Shown: in pieces, positions 24,869 through 33,876 of the stretch
How the letters are laid out: each line of letters begins with the position of its first letter
Position numbering within the stretch: the stretch's first letter is position 1
NCBI RefSeq assembly: GCF_016899425.1
Contig: NZ_CP045996.1
Span: 1,116,001 to 1,180,000, forward strand
From: Burkholderia sp. MS389
Lineage (GTDB): Bacteria; Pseudomonadota; Gammaproteobacteria; Burkholderiales; Burkholderiaceae
Direction: 5' to 3'
DNA length: 64,000 nucleotides
Program-made: the position numbers and the translations under genes
Notes under the pieces: generated by a model
The model's database searches: none
What the model was told of the DNA's origin: nothing
Seen by the model: only the letters and a program-made list of their open reading frames with translations

Positions 24869-25539
24869 GAGCCGAAATGCTCCGTGTAGATGCGGTAGAG
24901 GTCCGCTTCGGATCTTGCCCCCAGTTTGTGCATGGCCCTCATCTTCTGGTGGCTGATGGTCTTGATGCTGCGATTCGTATGCATCGCGATTTCCGTCACC
25001 GACATCCCGCGCCCAAGCATTCGAAATATTTCGAGCTCGCGCTCGCTGAGCGATTCGATCGAAGTCTGCGCTGCATGTCCGGCCTCGAGCAGGTCGACAG
25101 CCACGGCCGGATCAACGAACGTTTGCCCGGCATGCACACGGCGCACGATTGCAGCCAGGCGCGCGAAATCCTGGCTTGATTTTCTCAGGAAGCCTGCAAC
25201 GCCCGTATTCATGACGCGAGAGACGAGCAGCGCGATATCTTGATGTGCGGTCAGCACGACGATCGCAACATGTGGATGGCTGCGCCTTAGTCGCTTGAAC
25301 AGTGCCACTCCATCCGGCTGCTGATCGCCGCTGAACGAATAGTCGCAGATCAAGACATCGCAAGGCTGCTGTTGCAACAAATGCAGCAGCTCCGAAATTG
25401 TCGATGCAACACCGGCCACATTGATATCCATCTCGGCCGACAGGATCGCGGCGACGCCGGTAGAAACTACCGGATGGTCATCGGCCACGACGACATTGAT
25501 GCGACGACGCGCGTTGCCGCTTTCAGTGGATGCATTCAT
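24865..25539 (-). CDS. RcsB-like response regulator (LuxR output)
   Basis: A 224-residue regulator. The receiver has D20-D21 (VVADDHPVV), phospho-acceptor D66 (LICDYSFSG) and K in GFLRKSS. The LuxR helix-turn-helix spans about 158-224 (LSERELEIFRMLGRGMSVTEIAMHTNRSI). I chose ATG 25539 because GGGA sits 8 bases before it; ATG 25545 has the same site too close. It is the first gene of a two-gene operon with the RcsC-like kinase, its likely phosphodonor. The close resemblance of this pair to the BvgA/BvgS-like pair at 2723-7120 raises the chance of cross-talk or shared binding sites. Confidence 0.92.
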   Translation of the reverse strand: MNASTESGNARRRINVVVADDHPVVSTGVAAILSAEMDINVAGVASTISELLHLLQQQPCDVLICDYSFSGDQQPDGVALFKRLRRSHPHVAIVVLTAHQDIALLVSRVMNTGVAGFLRKSSQDFARLAAIVRRVHAGQTFVDPAVAVDLLEAGHAAQTSIESLSERELEIFRMLGRGMSVTEIAMHTNRSIKTISHQKMRAMHKLGARSEADLYRIYTEHFGS

Positions 25540-26673
25540 CAACATTTTCCCAAAAAACAGCTGTCTATCCTTCCGATGCCCAGTTGCAATCCGGGGGCTC
25601 GCCTTTCGGCCCTCTGTCAATCTTAATCAACTTTCTATTCGGATACCGACCCAGCCGGGATTTCTCTTCGAACGTCGCGTCTGCATGCGCGGGGATTCAT
25701 GTTACCCATGGTGGCTTGCGGAGCGGCGGCGCACCGCGATGTCACGGCATTCGCCAGGTCACCTTTCTCGACGTCTCGCCTCGAGCATGGCATTTTGCAA
25801 TGCACAATATCCAAGAGCTTACGCAGAATGCCGCCCAGGACACCTTTCTCCTATTTCAGCCCCACGAAGCACTCGTTGACTGCATTCTAAATCTAGATCG
25901 TCCGCAAATTAATCAGGCTGACATCATCGCATCCGGTGGATAATTCGTCGAGACCCAAGCCCTGACACAGGCACCAAAGCCTCCAAAGAATATACGATGT
26001 GTCATGCATCGCGACAGAGCGATGCGATCGCGTAGGAATACACAGCGACGTTGCCAGGATTGTGGATGCTGACCGAATTGAGCAGGTGCTTCGAGCGCTC
26101 GCGGCACGCGCCGCGATTTTCGCGTCGTGCTCCGTAAATGCCTGTAGCAGCACGCGCCCGGCCGGGCGTCGAAGTCCGGATAGAAATACCCGGCCTTGCC
26201 GAGGAACGGCGAGTTATCGGTCGACAAATGGTCTGCCGTACAGCAGCTCGTAGCACAGGTAGTTCTGCGCGTTTTCCTACGTGCGCGACACCACTGCGTT
26301 GCCGTAGGCGGCCATGAACCCGTACACCGGGTAGCGCGGCACTCTCGAATGTCGTGATTTCATAAAGGTCACCGCTGTGCAACGGTGGTGGTCGATCTGC
26401 TCAGCCGGAAAATACTTTGAATCGGCCGGGGTTCGCTCGCGTGAGATGGCCGGGCCATTCAATCAGTGCCCCAAAGATGCAGCCAAGCGTATCGAAGCGG
26501 CAGCGATCGACATTGCCGCGGCCTATGAACTCGAAATCCGGGAACAGTGGTTGCAGGCGGAAATCGCCTTCGAGCTGCACCACTTTCGTGACCAAGTATG
26601 GCCGCGAAGTGATCGATCGGGTGCGGGTCGACCCTCCACCACCTACTTCAACGAAGCATTTACCCTATCTTAT
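25540..26673. other. 1.1-kb stretch without a confident gene
   Basis: Fragmentary frames only. On the - strand, about 26000-26400, short peptide runs (YGFMAAYGNAVVSRT, ENAQNYLCYELLYGRPFVDR) look protein-like but are broken by frameshifts and stops, suggesting a decayed gene I cannot identify. On the + strand a run near 25790-25943 (QPHEALVDCILNLDRPQINQADI) is similarly isolated. The promoter of the RcsB-like operon must lie in the right part of 25540-25700. Confidence 0.35.
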
Positions 26674-27240
26674 TCAAGTTTCCGAAGCCGCATCAAAAAC
26701 AAAAGTGAAATCACCCGTGTACACCCCTGGCTTTTGTGTACCGTCCAACATACTGCCGCTTCCACCATTAAAAAGTTTGGCTGCGTAGTTGAACGTTGTA
26801 CCGACGGCGGCATCCGTGCTTGCGATCGTGAAAGTGGCGCTTTGTCCCGGCAAGTAGTCATTGGTACTCGGCCTCGATCCAATTTTGGCGTACGGTCGAA
26901 TGCGGATATAGCTGCCTGGATCGTCCTTGTGAACCAAATGCACTTGATAGGTATTTCCACTCAGCTCTTGGTTATGGCGATAAGTCACGCGAACGGGACC
27001 ATAAGAGCTTTTGACACCAAAGCTAACAAGGTGATTTATTGGCTGCTCGCTCCCGTCCCAGTCGTCCGGAACCGGAATTGAAAGTGCCTGATCCAGCGAT
27101 ACGTCTGGTTTCACCTCAAAGTATTTCTGCGAGGGCACTTCACCGGAGATCTGAACATCGAAATCGATCGGCTCCGGATTTCCCGCATACGCCGAGATCG
27201 CACATGCACTCGCAGCGATTGCCAAAGCAAGGTTTTTCAT
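26674..27240 (-). CDS. CS1-type (alpha) fimbrial pilin-family protein, second gene of cassette 1
   Basis: A 188-residue exported protein: signal peptide MKNLALAIAASACAISAYA, then GNPEPIDFDVQISGEVPSQKYFEVKP, the N-terminal strand typical of CS1/Cbl pilins, and a C-terminal YTGDFTFVFD motif like the Y-G-x(n)-F end of the family. AAGGAG lies 10 bases before the ATG and overlaps the stop region of the preceding pilin gene (11-base gap), so translation is coupled. It is the most divergent of the four second pilins and lies downstream of the chaperone gene rather than in the tandem array. By family role it is polymerised by the usher at 30335. Confidence 0.85.
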   Translation of the reverse strand: MKNLALAIAASACAISAYAGNPEPIDFDVQISGEVPSQKYFEVKPDVSLDQALSIPVPDDWDGSEQPINHLVSFGVKSSYGPVRVTYRHNQELSGNTYQVHLVHKDDPGSYIRIRPYAKIGSRPSTNDYLPGQSATFTIASTDAAVGTTFNYAAKLFNGGSGSMLDGTQKPGVYTGDFTFVFDAASET

Positions 27241-27251
27241 CTGATTACTCC

Positions 27252-27767
27252 TTACTCCACTTCAGTTTCAAACACGAGGGGCACTGTGCCCATATACTTA
27301 CCCGCCACCGGGGCGGCCTTGATTTTGTCGCTCGCCTCCCCGGGCGTGATCACCAGCTCGATCGACGTGCCGCTCTTCGCCTCGTCCTTCGTCACAACCT
27401 CGACAGGATCAGTGCCGACGTCCTTGCCGCCGACCTTGGCACCCACCTTGAAGTAGGCTTGCGCGTCGGCTTCGTGGACGAGGCGCGGCCCCGCGGCGTC
27501 TGCAAACTTGACCCGCACCTTGCCCACCCCGCATTTCGCGGTCACCTTCAGCTTCAACGACTCGAACTTTTTCCGGTCGTCGCCCCACTTGATCGGCTGC
27601 TGCTTGGTAAGGTCCCAACCAACCGCCTTGATCTCGATACTGCTCGCCACCGGTACCTCAGCGCTCAGCTTGATCTCCAATTCCTGCGGCTTCAGCGGCG
27701 CTGCGTGCGCGGCACCGGCGATTGCGATCGCACCCAGCAGACACGCGCGGATGATAGATTGATGCAT
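27252..27767 (-). CDS. CS1-type fimbrial pilin-family protein, first gene of cassette 1
   Basis: This 171-residue protein starts MHQSIIRACLLGAIAIAGAAHA (signal peptide), then PLKPQELEIKLSAEVPVASSIEIKAVGW and ends GTVPLVFETEVE. It is clearly a paralogue of the first pilins at 33877, 35471 and 36904, but diverged (it has a Cys in AKCGVGK that they lack). ATG 27767 has a weak site (TGGAAC), weaker than the TTGGAG of the other three copies. It has its own upstream region with the conserved box at 27849, so it is probably a separate transcription unit from the chaperone. Confidence 0.88.
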   Translation of the reverse strand: MHQSIIRACLLGAIAIAGAAHAAPLKPQELEIKLSAEVPVASSIEIKAVGWDLTKQQPIKWGDDRKKFESLKLKVTAKCGVGKVRVKFADAAGPRLVHEADAQAYFKVGAKVGGKDVGTDPVEVVTKDEAKSGTSIELVITPGEASDKIKAAPVAGKYMGTVPLVFETEVE

Positions 27768-27848
27768 ACATGTTCCAGGAGCGGTTAATAGGGCAGCGCA
27801 TCGGACTGGCGCTGCCAACCACATTTTCGGTGCCGAGCCAGTTTGACC

Positions 27849-27870
27849 CAATCAGACAACTCTTATTTTT
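27849..27870 (-). promoter_or_regulatory. Conserved operator-like box before cassette 1
   Basis: CAATCAGACAACTCTTATTT on the + strand lies about 85 bases upstream of the ATG at 27767, the same distance as the boxes before the other three cassettes. It probably binds a LuxR/RcsB-type regulator; this is inferred from conservation and position. Confidence 0.55.
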
Positions 27871-28053
27871 GCACTCCCGATCAAGAAGGAGCACTCATAG
27901 AGGTCATCGGGGTCGCTCCTCGTGGAGCGCGCGACGGTTGTCGACCAACCGACCTATCTCTCGGAGTACACCGCTCGCAAGTTGGTGGGCCAGCCTCACT
28001 GCGGCCTTGCCACTTGCGTTGCGGTGGGATACTTCAGCGGAGGAAGGTCATCG

Positions 28054-28830
28054 TCACGCCCCTGACGCGACTTGCCCGGCCTCGACATGCATCCTCGTTC
28101 GCTTTTCACCTTCGCGCAGTTCGAACTCGCAACGCGAGCCGGCTTCGCACGGCAGCTCCTTCGTTTTCCCCGGGCGGATGTAGTACGCCGTCGGTTCACC
28201 GCATGCACCGTTCTTCTCCTTGCACACGCGATAGGCCTCGAGCGTCACCATCGAACTTCCCTTGTTCTCGACGATGCTCTTGCCACCCTCCACTTTGAAC
28301 TCCGTTTGATAGCGCTCATCGCCCGGACGCACGATCACCATGGCCCCGTATCCGGTCAGGACGTTGATGCCCGCGGACAGCGATTCCTTGTATTGCTCGA
28401 TTTCATCGTTGCTCAGCACAAAGTCGTCTTTCGCCTTCGGCACGACAGGTACAAAGCGCACGCGATAGTAGCGCTCCGCGTCGCGCTTGCCGCGATAGAG
28501 CAGACGCACCGATTGGGCACCCTCGGCCGGCACGATCAGGCGAGAGGGACTCGCGATCAGCCCTTGGCCGTCTCGTTGGGTCAACAGTGCGGAGTCGAGC
28601 GGCACCTCTTCCTGCTTGCCGTCTTCTTTGAACACGACCTCGCTCACCTCGACCCGTACGAATGCAGTCGCATCCCCCTTATTCCGGATCCGCTTGAGGA
28701 TCGATGACTGTTTTCCTCCCATGTACTCGAACATGGGGCCAATGTTGATCGACGGCGTGCCCGCACTGACCGAAAGCGAGCACATGGCCAGTAGGCCAGC
28801 AAACATACACTTCGCGAGATTGACTTTCAT
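28054..28830 (-). CDS. CS1/Cbl-type fimbrial periplasmic chaperone
   Basis: 258 residues with signal peptide MKVNLAKCMFAGLLAMCSLSVSA, then TPSINIGPMFEYMGGKQSSILKRIRNKGDATAFVRVEVSEV, the alpha-fimbrial chaperone (CooB/CblB) pattern. IVPAEGAQSVRLLYRGKRDAERYYRVRFVPV resembles the conserved chaperone strand that donates to pilins. It would hold pilins folded in the periplasm and deliver them to the usher. In coo and cbl operons the chaperone gene comes first; here it follows the tip gene, 204 bases beyond it. Two cysteine pairs near the C-terminus (VCKEKNGAC, PCEAGSRC) may form disulphides. Confidence 0.9.
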   Translation of the reverse strand: MKVNLAKCMFAGLLAMCSLSVSAGTPSINIGPMFEYMGGKQSSILKRIRNKGDATAFVRVEVSEVVFKEDGKQEEVPLDSALLTQRDGQGLIASPSRLIVPAEGAQSVRLLYRGKRDAERYYRVRFVPVVPKAKDDFVLSNDEIEQYKESLSAGINVLTGYGAMVIVRPGDERYQTEFKVEGGKSIVENKGSSMVTLEAYRVCKEKNGACGEPTAYYIRPGKTKELPCEAGSRCEFELREGEKRTRMHVEAGQVASGA

Positions 28831-29034
28831 TCGATACTCCTTTTATCGGCACTGAATGCGATCTCGCCCGATGCTTCCAGGGCCCGTCTTTCGCTCATTG
28901 CGTGTGTGCCAGTTCAAAAAATATGCAGCGATTGCGTGGACCGGCTGCATGTCAGAGATCCCATTTTCCGCATGCCGGGTTACGGCGAATATCGGAATAA
29001 TCTGAAAGCGGCGGCTGCAGCCCTGCTCGCCGCG

Positions 29035-30348
29035 TCAGTCGGTAATCGCATCAAATACAACGGAGACCCTTCCTGTATAGGTCGTCCCCGGATGCTGGCC
29101 CATCTCTGAGACCCCCGGGCCGTCAATGGCGACATGGGCCGTTGCCACGGCATTGTCCAGATACCGGTCGACATCGAGCGCGGCGGGTGCCCGCGTGGTC
29201 AGTGGAATCCGACTAAATGGCGCTTTACGGTCAGTAGTCGCGCCGATCACCGTCAACGAAAGATCGACGGGCACGACCGAGCCATGGGCGTTGCGCATTA
29301 CGCAGCGGCCTGCTGCGTCTTCACCGTCCTCGCACCGCAGGCTTACCCGCAGCGGCTCGCCCGTAGACAGTCCGTACATGACATCACGCTCGATCCTGGT
29401 AGAGGGCTTGCCTTCGGCTATCCAGTTCAACCAGCCCTGAGCTGGAGCGAGCTTGACATCGTTACCGGCGCCCGAGTCCGTGATCATGAATTTGTGGCGC
29501 ACCTTCAGCACGAACGCGACATCAACGCTCGAGCGCGCCACCTGAGCATGCGCGCCGAAGTCGAAATCCTTTCCTGGCCCAACCGTGAAGGTGTGCACCC
29601 CTTGGTAAGTGCCATTGGGCAGCGATACGGGATCCGGCGTGACCAGCTCGTAGGCCACGGCAAGTGAACTTCCATCGAGGACGACTGCTCCGGCGGGAAG
29701 CGACTGTCGAGGGGTTTTGAAACAACCCCCACCGTCGCGGGGCAAACGCCAACCGAACCGATAGGCATTTGCCGTGGCCATAGGCTGGACGGAGAGCGCC
29801 GTACATCCTGCCGGCGGCTGTAGCCAGCCGCCTCCATTCCAAAGGGCCGCATGTGCCGTTTCAGCGCTTCCTGCCGGCGTACCGGTCAGTTGGTACACAT
29901 CCGGCCGGAGCGTGTATTGCCCGACAATGCCCGCGACCCGGAAGGTGACCGCAGTGACCCGGTTCGTGCGTTCGTCCCTGAGTTCGACGCGAATCGGATG
30001 AGCTGGCGCCCGAAGATATACGCCATCCTGCCCATTCGCACCGCTATCGAGTGCACTGTAGCTCACATCGCCCACCGGCAGGTCGACAGTCGTCACACCT
30101 GCACAGCCACCAGGATCGGCCGTACAAAAGCTCGCCGGCCTCGTGATATTGCGAAAGCCGTTTTCGCCTTGGGTCTGCGCACCGGGCAGGTATTCAGCCT
30201 CGATCGACATATCGGCGGCACGCGCGACCGTTACACCGGCTAGCACCAGAACCGAACCGGCCAGCCATCGCATGAGCACGATGAGCGCTCGGACGGTGGA
30301 TGCGCGCGCACCCCGATTGGCGCTACCCTTCTGATTAGCCCTGTTCAT
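29035..30348 (-). CDS. CblD/CooD-like minor tip pilin (adhesin/initiator)
   Basis: 437 residues. After an unusually long basic N-terminus comes a hydrophobic segment (LIVLMRWLAGSVLVLAGVTVARAA), then the mature tip protein with CblD-like features: cysteines in SFCTADPGGCAG and GCTALSV, and a C-terminal pilin-like half ending TTYTGRVSVVFDAITD. Such proteins start pilus assembly and cap the fibre as adhesin. I chose ATG 30348 because GGGGAA lies 8 bases upstream. It overlaps the usher gene by 14 bases; an upstream ATG at 30390 has no better site. Coupling to the usher matches the cooC-cooD and cblC-cblD order. Confidence 0.9.
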   Translation of the reverse strand: MNRANQKGSANRGARASTVRALIVLMRWLAGSVLVLAGVTVARAADMSIEAEYLPGAQTQGENGFRNITRPASFCTADPGGCAGVTTVDLPVGDVSYSALDSGANGQDGVYLRAPAHPIRVELRDERTNRVTAVTFRVAGIVGQYTLRPDVYQLTGTPAGSAETAHAALWNGGGWLQPPAGCTALSVQPMATANAYRFGWRLPRDGGGCFKTPRQSLPAGAVVLDGSSLAVAYELVTPDPVSLPNGTYQGVHTFTVGPGKDFDFGAHAQVARSSVDVAFVLKVRHKFMITDSGAGNDVKLAPAQGWLNWIAEGKPSTRIERDVMYGLSTGEPLRVSLRCEDGEDAAGRCVMRNAHGSVVPVDLSLTVIGATTDRKAPFSRIPLTTRAPAALDVDRYLDNAVATAHVAIDGPGVSEMGQHPGTTYTGRVSVVFDAITD

Positions 30349-32845
30349 CGCGGCTTTCCCCTGAATCGGCATTGGTCTGCTCCTGTTCACATTCCAACTC
30401 CCCGACGATCAGAGAGTCACCTTCCATTTGATGGTCCTGCGGCTTCAGGTGAAGCGTGCGGAGCGGCTTGCCCCCTTTCTCGACCTTTACGATCGGATTG
30501 GCGTGGCTCACTTCGAGCGCGAAAAATCCGTCGGCCTCGGTGACCGACCGGCCCGCGGGGCTGGACAGGTGAGCTGCTCGCACCGGATTGCCTGCATGGT
30601 CGACCAGTCGACCGATCACCGTCATCGTCTTCATGACCTGTACCTTCTCGTACCCGACGCCGCCCTTGTTCAGGTGGTAATGCGTCGTGCTCGGCTGCAG
30701 CGTCGCGGCCGGCGCCTGCGATCGATCGAAGAAATACTGGAGTCGACCCGCGCGATAAGCCGACACGGGCACCAGATTGCGACCCGGGTGCAGTTCAATG
30801 CTGCCCCCCGAGGTGTCCTGGGCACGCACCTTGACGTCCTCGAAATCGGATGCCAAGTCCACGATCACCGCGGACTCGCCGTTGAAGGCGTTGCCCTTGC
30901 CAGATACGGCAGCGGACTTGCCGTTCGTGCCAACGGTACTGGACAGGTTCATCCCGCCGGCAAAGCCGCCTTCCTTGGACGAGCGCTGGAGGAACGCATC
31001 GCCGCGAGCCACCGAATGTTCGAACTGCGTGGTGGCGCCCACGCTCAAGCCATACCGGTCGACGGTTCCGTTCGCCCCCACCGACTTGAAGAAGCCACCG
31101 TCGAGCTCCTGCCGTACGCCCAGCGACGCATAATGATCTCGCTGGCCATCCGAGCCGCTTCGCGTTCCGAGGTTCACGTTGTAACTGCGTTTTTCCTTGC
31201 CCAGCGCAATACTCAAGCCAACATCGACGCCTCGGTTACGGGTTCTCGCCAACGTCCCGGTGGGGCGATCGAAGCCGGACACACGCCAGGTGAGATCATT
31301 GCCGAACAAGCTATGTCGATGCGAAACTGACAGGTCGACACCGAGGCCGGTCGTCGCGCCGCTGGCGTATGAAGCGCGCGACATGATGCTCGTTTGCGGC
31401 GTGAAGCGATGGCTCCACGTAATCGCCGAGTCATGCACCTTGCCGCTGCGCACGCTCGCGCGCGCATTCCGATGCCGCCGGTCGCTGCGTTGCCAGCGCT
31501 GGCTGTGGCTCAGCGATACGCTCCCGTCCCGGTATGGCATCAGGATCTGCACATCGCCACCGACTCCGTGCTTCGAGGAGTGGTACACATTCCAGTAGGT
31601 TCGCGCACGGTCCGTAAACTGCCAGTCGAGCGACGCGCCGAACACGTTGGCGTCGGCCACATGCTGCGCCGACGCACCGAGCACGACCCGCGGATGGGCG
31701 AGGTAGTTGATCGCGCCACCCGCGGTGAACGCGTGCGAACGATCCTCGCCGATCAGGTTGCGTTCCTGTCCAGCAAAAAATGCGTACTTCCACCGTTGTG
31801 TGGGATCGCTCCACGCCGCGGGCTTGTAGACGAGCTCGTTCTGCGTGGACACAACCTGACCATCCTCGACGAGCCGGACCTCCACTTCATAGATGCCGCT
31901 GGGCAGCGGGCGCGTATCGACGACCTGCAGCCCCGGTTGCACCGATTGGCTGTGGATCAACGCGCCATTTCGGTAGATTTCCACCATGCCCTGGCGATTG
32001 GCGGTCACATAGACGGGATAGAGGCTCGGGCGCGCGCCTTCGACCTCGCGCGCCTCGGAGGTGCCGAACATCACCCCAAGCGTCGTCGCCGCGCCTCCGC
32101 CTGGCATGCGCGGAGGCCGGATACCCGTTGCCAGGTCCGGCGTAAAGAAGCCCGCGCGCGCGAATTTGCCCTCGAACTCGCGCTGCGCGTACAGGCTGGG
32201 CACCGAGTATTCAATCTCGCTGGCTCGCCGCATGCCGCGGTTCTGCGTCGCCTGCAATCCGGTCGTGATGGACCAGTTGCCCACGCTACCGATGGCGTCA
32301 AACGAATACCGCCCGCCGATTTCACGGCCCTGGCCACCCGTGAGATTCAGGTAGTTGTACGTAATCAGGCCGGTGCTTCCACTGGCCGGCAGCGGATGAT
32401 ATTTCTTCTGCTCACCATCCTGTTCCGCACGGCGCGTCACGATCGATAAAACGGAGTCCTGGAGGTTGTAGTGAAGCGCGAGCACACCGTCGCAGTTGGT
32501 CTCGCAGGCGCCGAGCGCACGCGGCTTACGGAGAAATTTTTCGATCAGCTCGCGATCGCCCTGTTCGATGTCGTTGCGCCGCTCATCCGAGAGCGCGACC
32601 AACTGGACCTTTCCATCGCGACTCAACGTGATCGTGCCCTCGCCTGCCGAATGGCCATCGAAATCGATTCGCACAACCAGCGGCGAATCGAACAGTTGCT
32701 CGAGAAAATCCGCCGGAAGCTGCTCCGCCTGCTCGAATAGGTCCGCTCCCGAGCCGGCAACCTCCGCACGCGCGAACGCGCCCTGTTGGCACAGCGCGCC
32801 AATGGCAAGAAAAATAGCAACGCTGATCTTGCTCATTTTTGGCAT
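30335..32845 (-). CDS. CS1/Cbl-type fimbrial outer-membrane usher
   Basis: 836 residues with a signal peptide (MPKMSKISVAIFLAIGALCQQGAFA), a plug/N-terminal region (ADLFEQAEQLPADFLEQLFDSPLVVRIDFDG), a long beta-barrel with many alternating strands, and a C-terminal E-set-like part (VIGRLVDHAGNPVRAAHLSSPAGRSVTEADGFFALEV). MFGTSEAREVEGARPSLYPVYVTANRQGMVEIYRNG is typical of CooC/CblC/TcfC ushers, which are unrelated in detail to classical FimD. It forms the secretion pore for the pilins encoded around it. ATG 32845 has GGAG 5 bases upstream; M1 at 32866 lacks one. The promoter and conserved box lie 200-245 bases upstream. Confidence 0.93.
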   Translation of the reverse strand: MPKMSKISVAIFLAIGALCQQGAFARAEVAGSGADLFEQAEQLPADFLEQLFDSPLVVRIDFDGHSAGEGTITLSRDGKVQLVALSDERRNDIEQGDRELIEKFLRKPRALGACETNCDGVLALHYNLQDSVLSIVTRRAEQDGEQKKYHPLPASGSTGLITYNYLNLTGGQGREIGGRYSFDAIGSVGNWSITTGLQATQNRGMRRASEIEYSVPSLYAQREFEGKFARAGFFTPDLATGIRPPRMPGGGAATTLGVMFGTSEAREVEGARPSLYPVYVTANRQGMVEIYRNGALIHSQSVQPGLQVVDTRPLPSGIYEVEVRLVEDGQVVSTQNELVYKPAAWSDPTQRWKYAFFAGQERNLIGEDRSHAFTAGGAINYLAHPRVVLGASAQHVADANVFGASLDWQFTDRARTYWNVYHSSKHGVGGDVQILMPYRDGSVSLSHSQRWQRSDRRHRNARASVRSGKVHDSAITWSHRFTPQTSIMSRASYASGATTGLGVDLSVSHRHSLFGNDLTWRVSGFDRPTGTLARTRNRGVDVGLSIALGKEKRSYNVNLGTRSGSDGQRDHYASLGVRQELDGGFFKSVGANGTVDRYGLSVGATTQFEHSVARGDAFLQRSSKEGGFAGGMNLSSTVGTNGKSAAVSGKGNAFNGESAVIVDLASDFEDVKVRAQDTSGGSIELHPGRNLVPVSAYRAGRLQYFFDRSQAPAATLQPSTTHYHLNKGGVGYEKVQVMKTMTVIGRLVDHAGNPVRAAHLSSPAGRSVTEADGFFALEVSHANPIVKVEKGGKPLRTLHLKPQDHQMEGDSLIVGELECEQEQTNADSGESRDEQG

Positions 32846-33043
32846 AGCTGCTCCGACATTCGTCAAATTCCGTTAAATGGTTAACCCGCCAGATGCGCGG
32901 AACAATCGAAACCGGACACGCCGCATTGGCGAAATGCGCCACAAGCCACGCGAGCACTACCGCCCGATGGACGTGGTGATTTATCTGTGTGGACGGCCGG
33001 GAAGCGCAACGCCGACGGGATACGATCGGTGTCGACTGATGAA

Positions 33044-33090
33044 ATTATGAGAAATTGAATGGCCGAAACGAATCAGAGAATTCTGATTTA
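33044..33090 (-). promoter_or_regulatory. Conserved box plus -10-like element before the usher gene
   Basis: AATCAGAGAATTCTGATTTA (33071-33090) is a near-perfect inverted repeat, the most symmetric member of the box family. On the - strand it is followed at once by TTCGTT, 17 bases, then CATAAT (33049-33044). This layout, with an operator abutting a weak -35, suits activation by a regulator touching RNA polymerase. Inferred from sequence. Confidence 0.5.
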
Positions 33091-33222
33091 GGAGGCCAAG
33101 ACACGGCTGAAGCGGCTTGGTAAACCGGCAGATTATTAAATAATGAAAAGCGGCGCCGGTTTGTTTGGACAGGCCTGCGCCATGCTGGCGCGCGATGGCC
33201 ATTGAACCGGCGCCCGCGGGAG

Positions 33223-33258
33223 GACGGATTCATCGCTATTTATAGGGACGAATCCGTT
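33223..33258 (-). terminator. Hairpin 50 bases after cassette 2 (covaries with 34817-34852)
   Basis: Inverted repeat GACGGATTC / GAATCCGT with an inner CTA-TTTA-TAG stem. The copy after cassette 3 has CTG-TTTA-CAG at the same place, so a base pair is exchanged for another and pairing is kept. There is no T-run, so it could be a processing or mRNA-stability element rather than a strict intrinsic terminator. Confidence 0.5.
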
Positions 33259-33307
33259 GTCGTGCGCTGGCGGGGGAGAACCACCACGCACGCGCGAAAG
33301 CACCACC

Positions 33308-33865
33308 TTAAGACTCGACCCCGGTCTCGAAGATCGCAGTCATCGTGCCAGTGTAGGTACCGCTACGCGGGACGCGGTTCGGAGTGTGAAGGCGCAGTCG
33401 GGCACCAACCCAGTCGCCTTTGGCGGCCGACCCGGCCCACACGGCCTGCACTCGCTTGCCGTTCATCGCCCCCCAACCGATCCACCCCCCATTCGCTTTA
33501 GTTGTATCGGCGTCAAGCTCGACAAAATCGTCACCACTTTCGTGCACGAGCACCCCACGGTTTTCTGCCGACACGTCTTTGCCCTGCAGCGGAGACCGAA
33601 GTTCAACATAGATGGGTCCATAGGTGCTTTTCACATCCCATTGGACTTCCACCATCTGGAGACTCCCGCCACTCCAGTCCCAGCCGTCTGGCACGGTCCA
33701 CTTTACGTTGGCGCCATCCCAGTTGCCCCTGTGCTTTACTTCAAAGACATCCTGCGTCGGAACTTCACCGGCGAGTTGAACCTTGAGATCGATCGGCTCC
33801 GGATTTGCCGCATACGCCGACATCGCACATGCACTCGCAGCAATTGCCAAAATCAGCTTCTTCAC
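33308..33865 (-). CDS. CS1-type fimbrial pilin-family protein, second (variable) gene of cassette 2
   Basis: 185 residues. Signal peptide MKKLILAIAASACAMSAYA, then ANPEPIDLKVQLAGEVPTQDVFEVK, nearly the same as the other second pilins, then a variable body and the conserved end GTYTGTMTAIFET. The start codon is GTG (33865) with AAGGAG upstream, where the cassette 3 and 4 homologues use ATG. It follows its first pilin by 11 bases. It is clearly related to the second pilin of cassette 3 (shared WDVKSTYGP, LRSPLQGK). It is probably a pilus subunit presenting variable surface residues; major versus minor role is unknown. Confidence 0.88.
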   Translation of the reverse strand: MKKLILAIAASACAMSAYAANPEPIDLKVQLAGEVPTQDVFEVKHRGNWDGANVKWTVPDGWDWSGGSLQMVEVQWDVKSTYGPIYVELRSPLQGKDVSAENRGVLVHESGDDFVELDADTTKANGGWIGWGAMNGKRVQAVWAGSAAKGDWVGARLRLHTPNRVPRSGTYTGTMTAIFETGVES

Positions 33866-33876
33866 CTGACCACTCC

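Noticed and set aside
27770..28183. + strand ORF of 137 codons between cassette 1 and the chaperone
   Set aside because: Runs through the box and into the chaperone 3' end on the other strand; no coding features.
30428..32449. + strand ORFs opposite the usher gene
   Set aside because: Antisense to a clear usher with signal peptide and ribosome site; no protein-family pattern.
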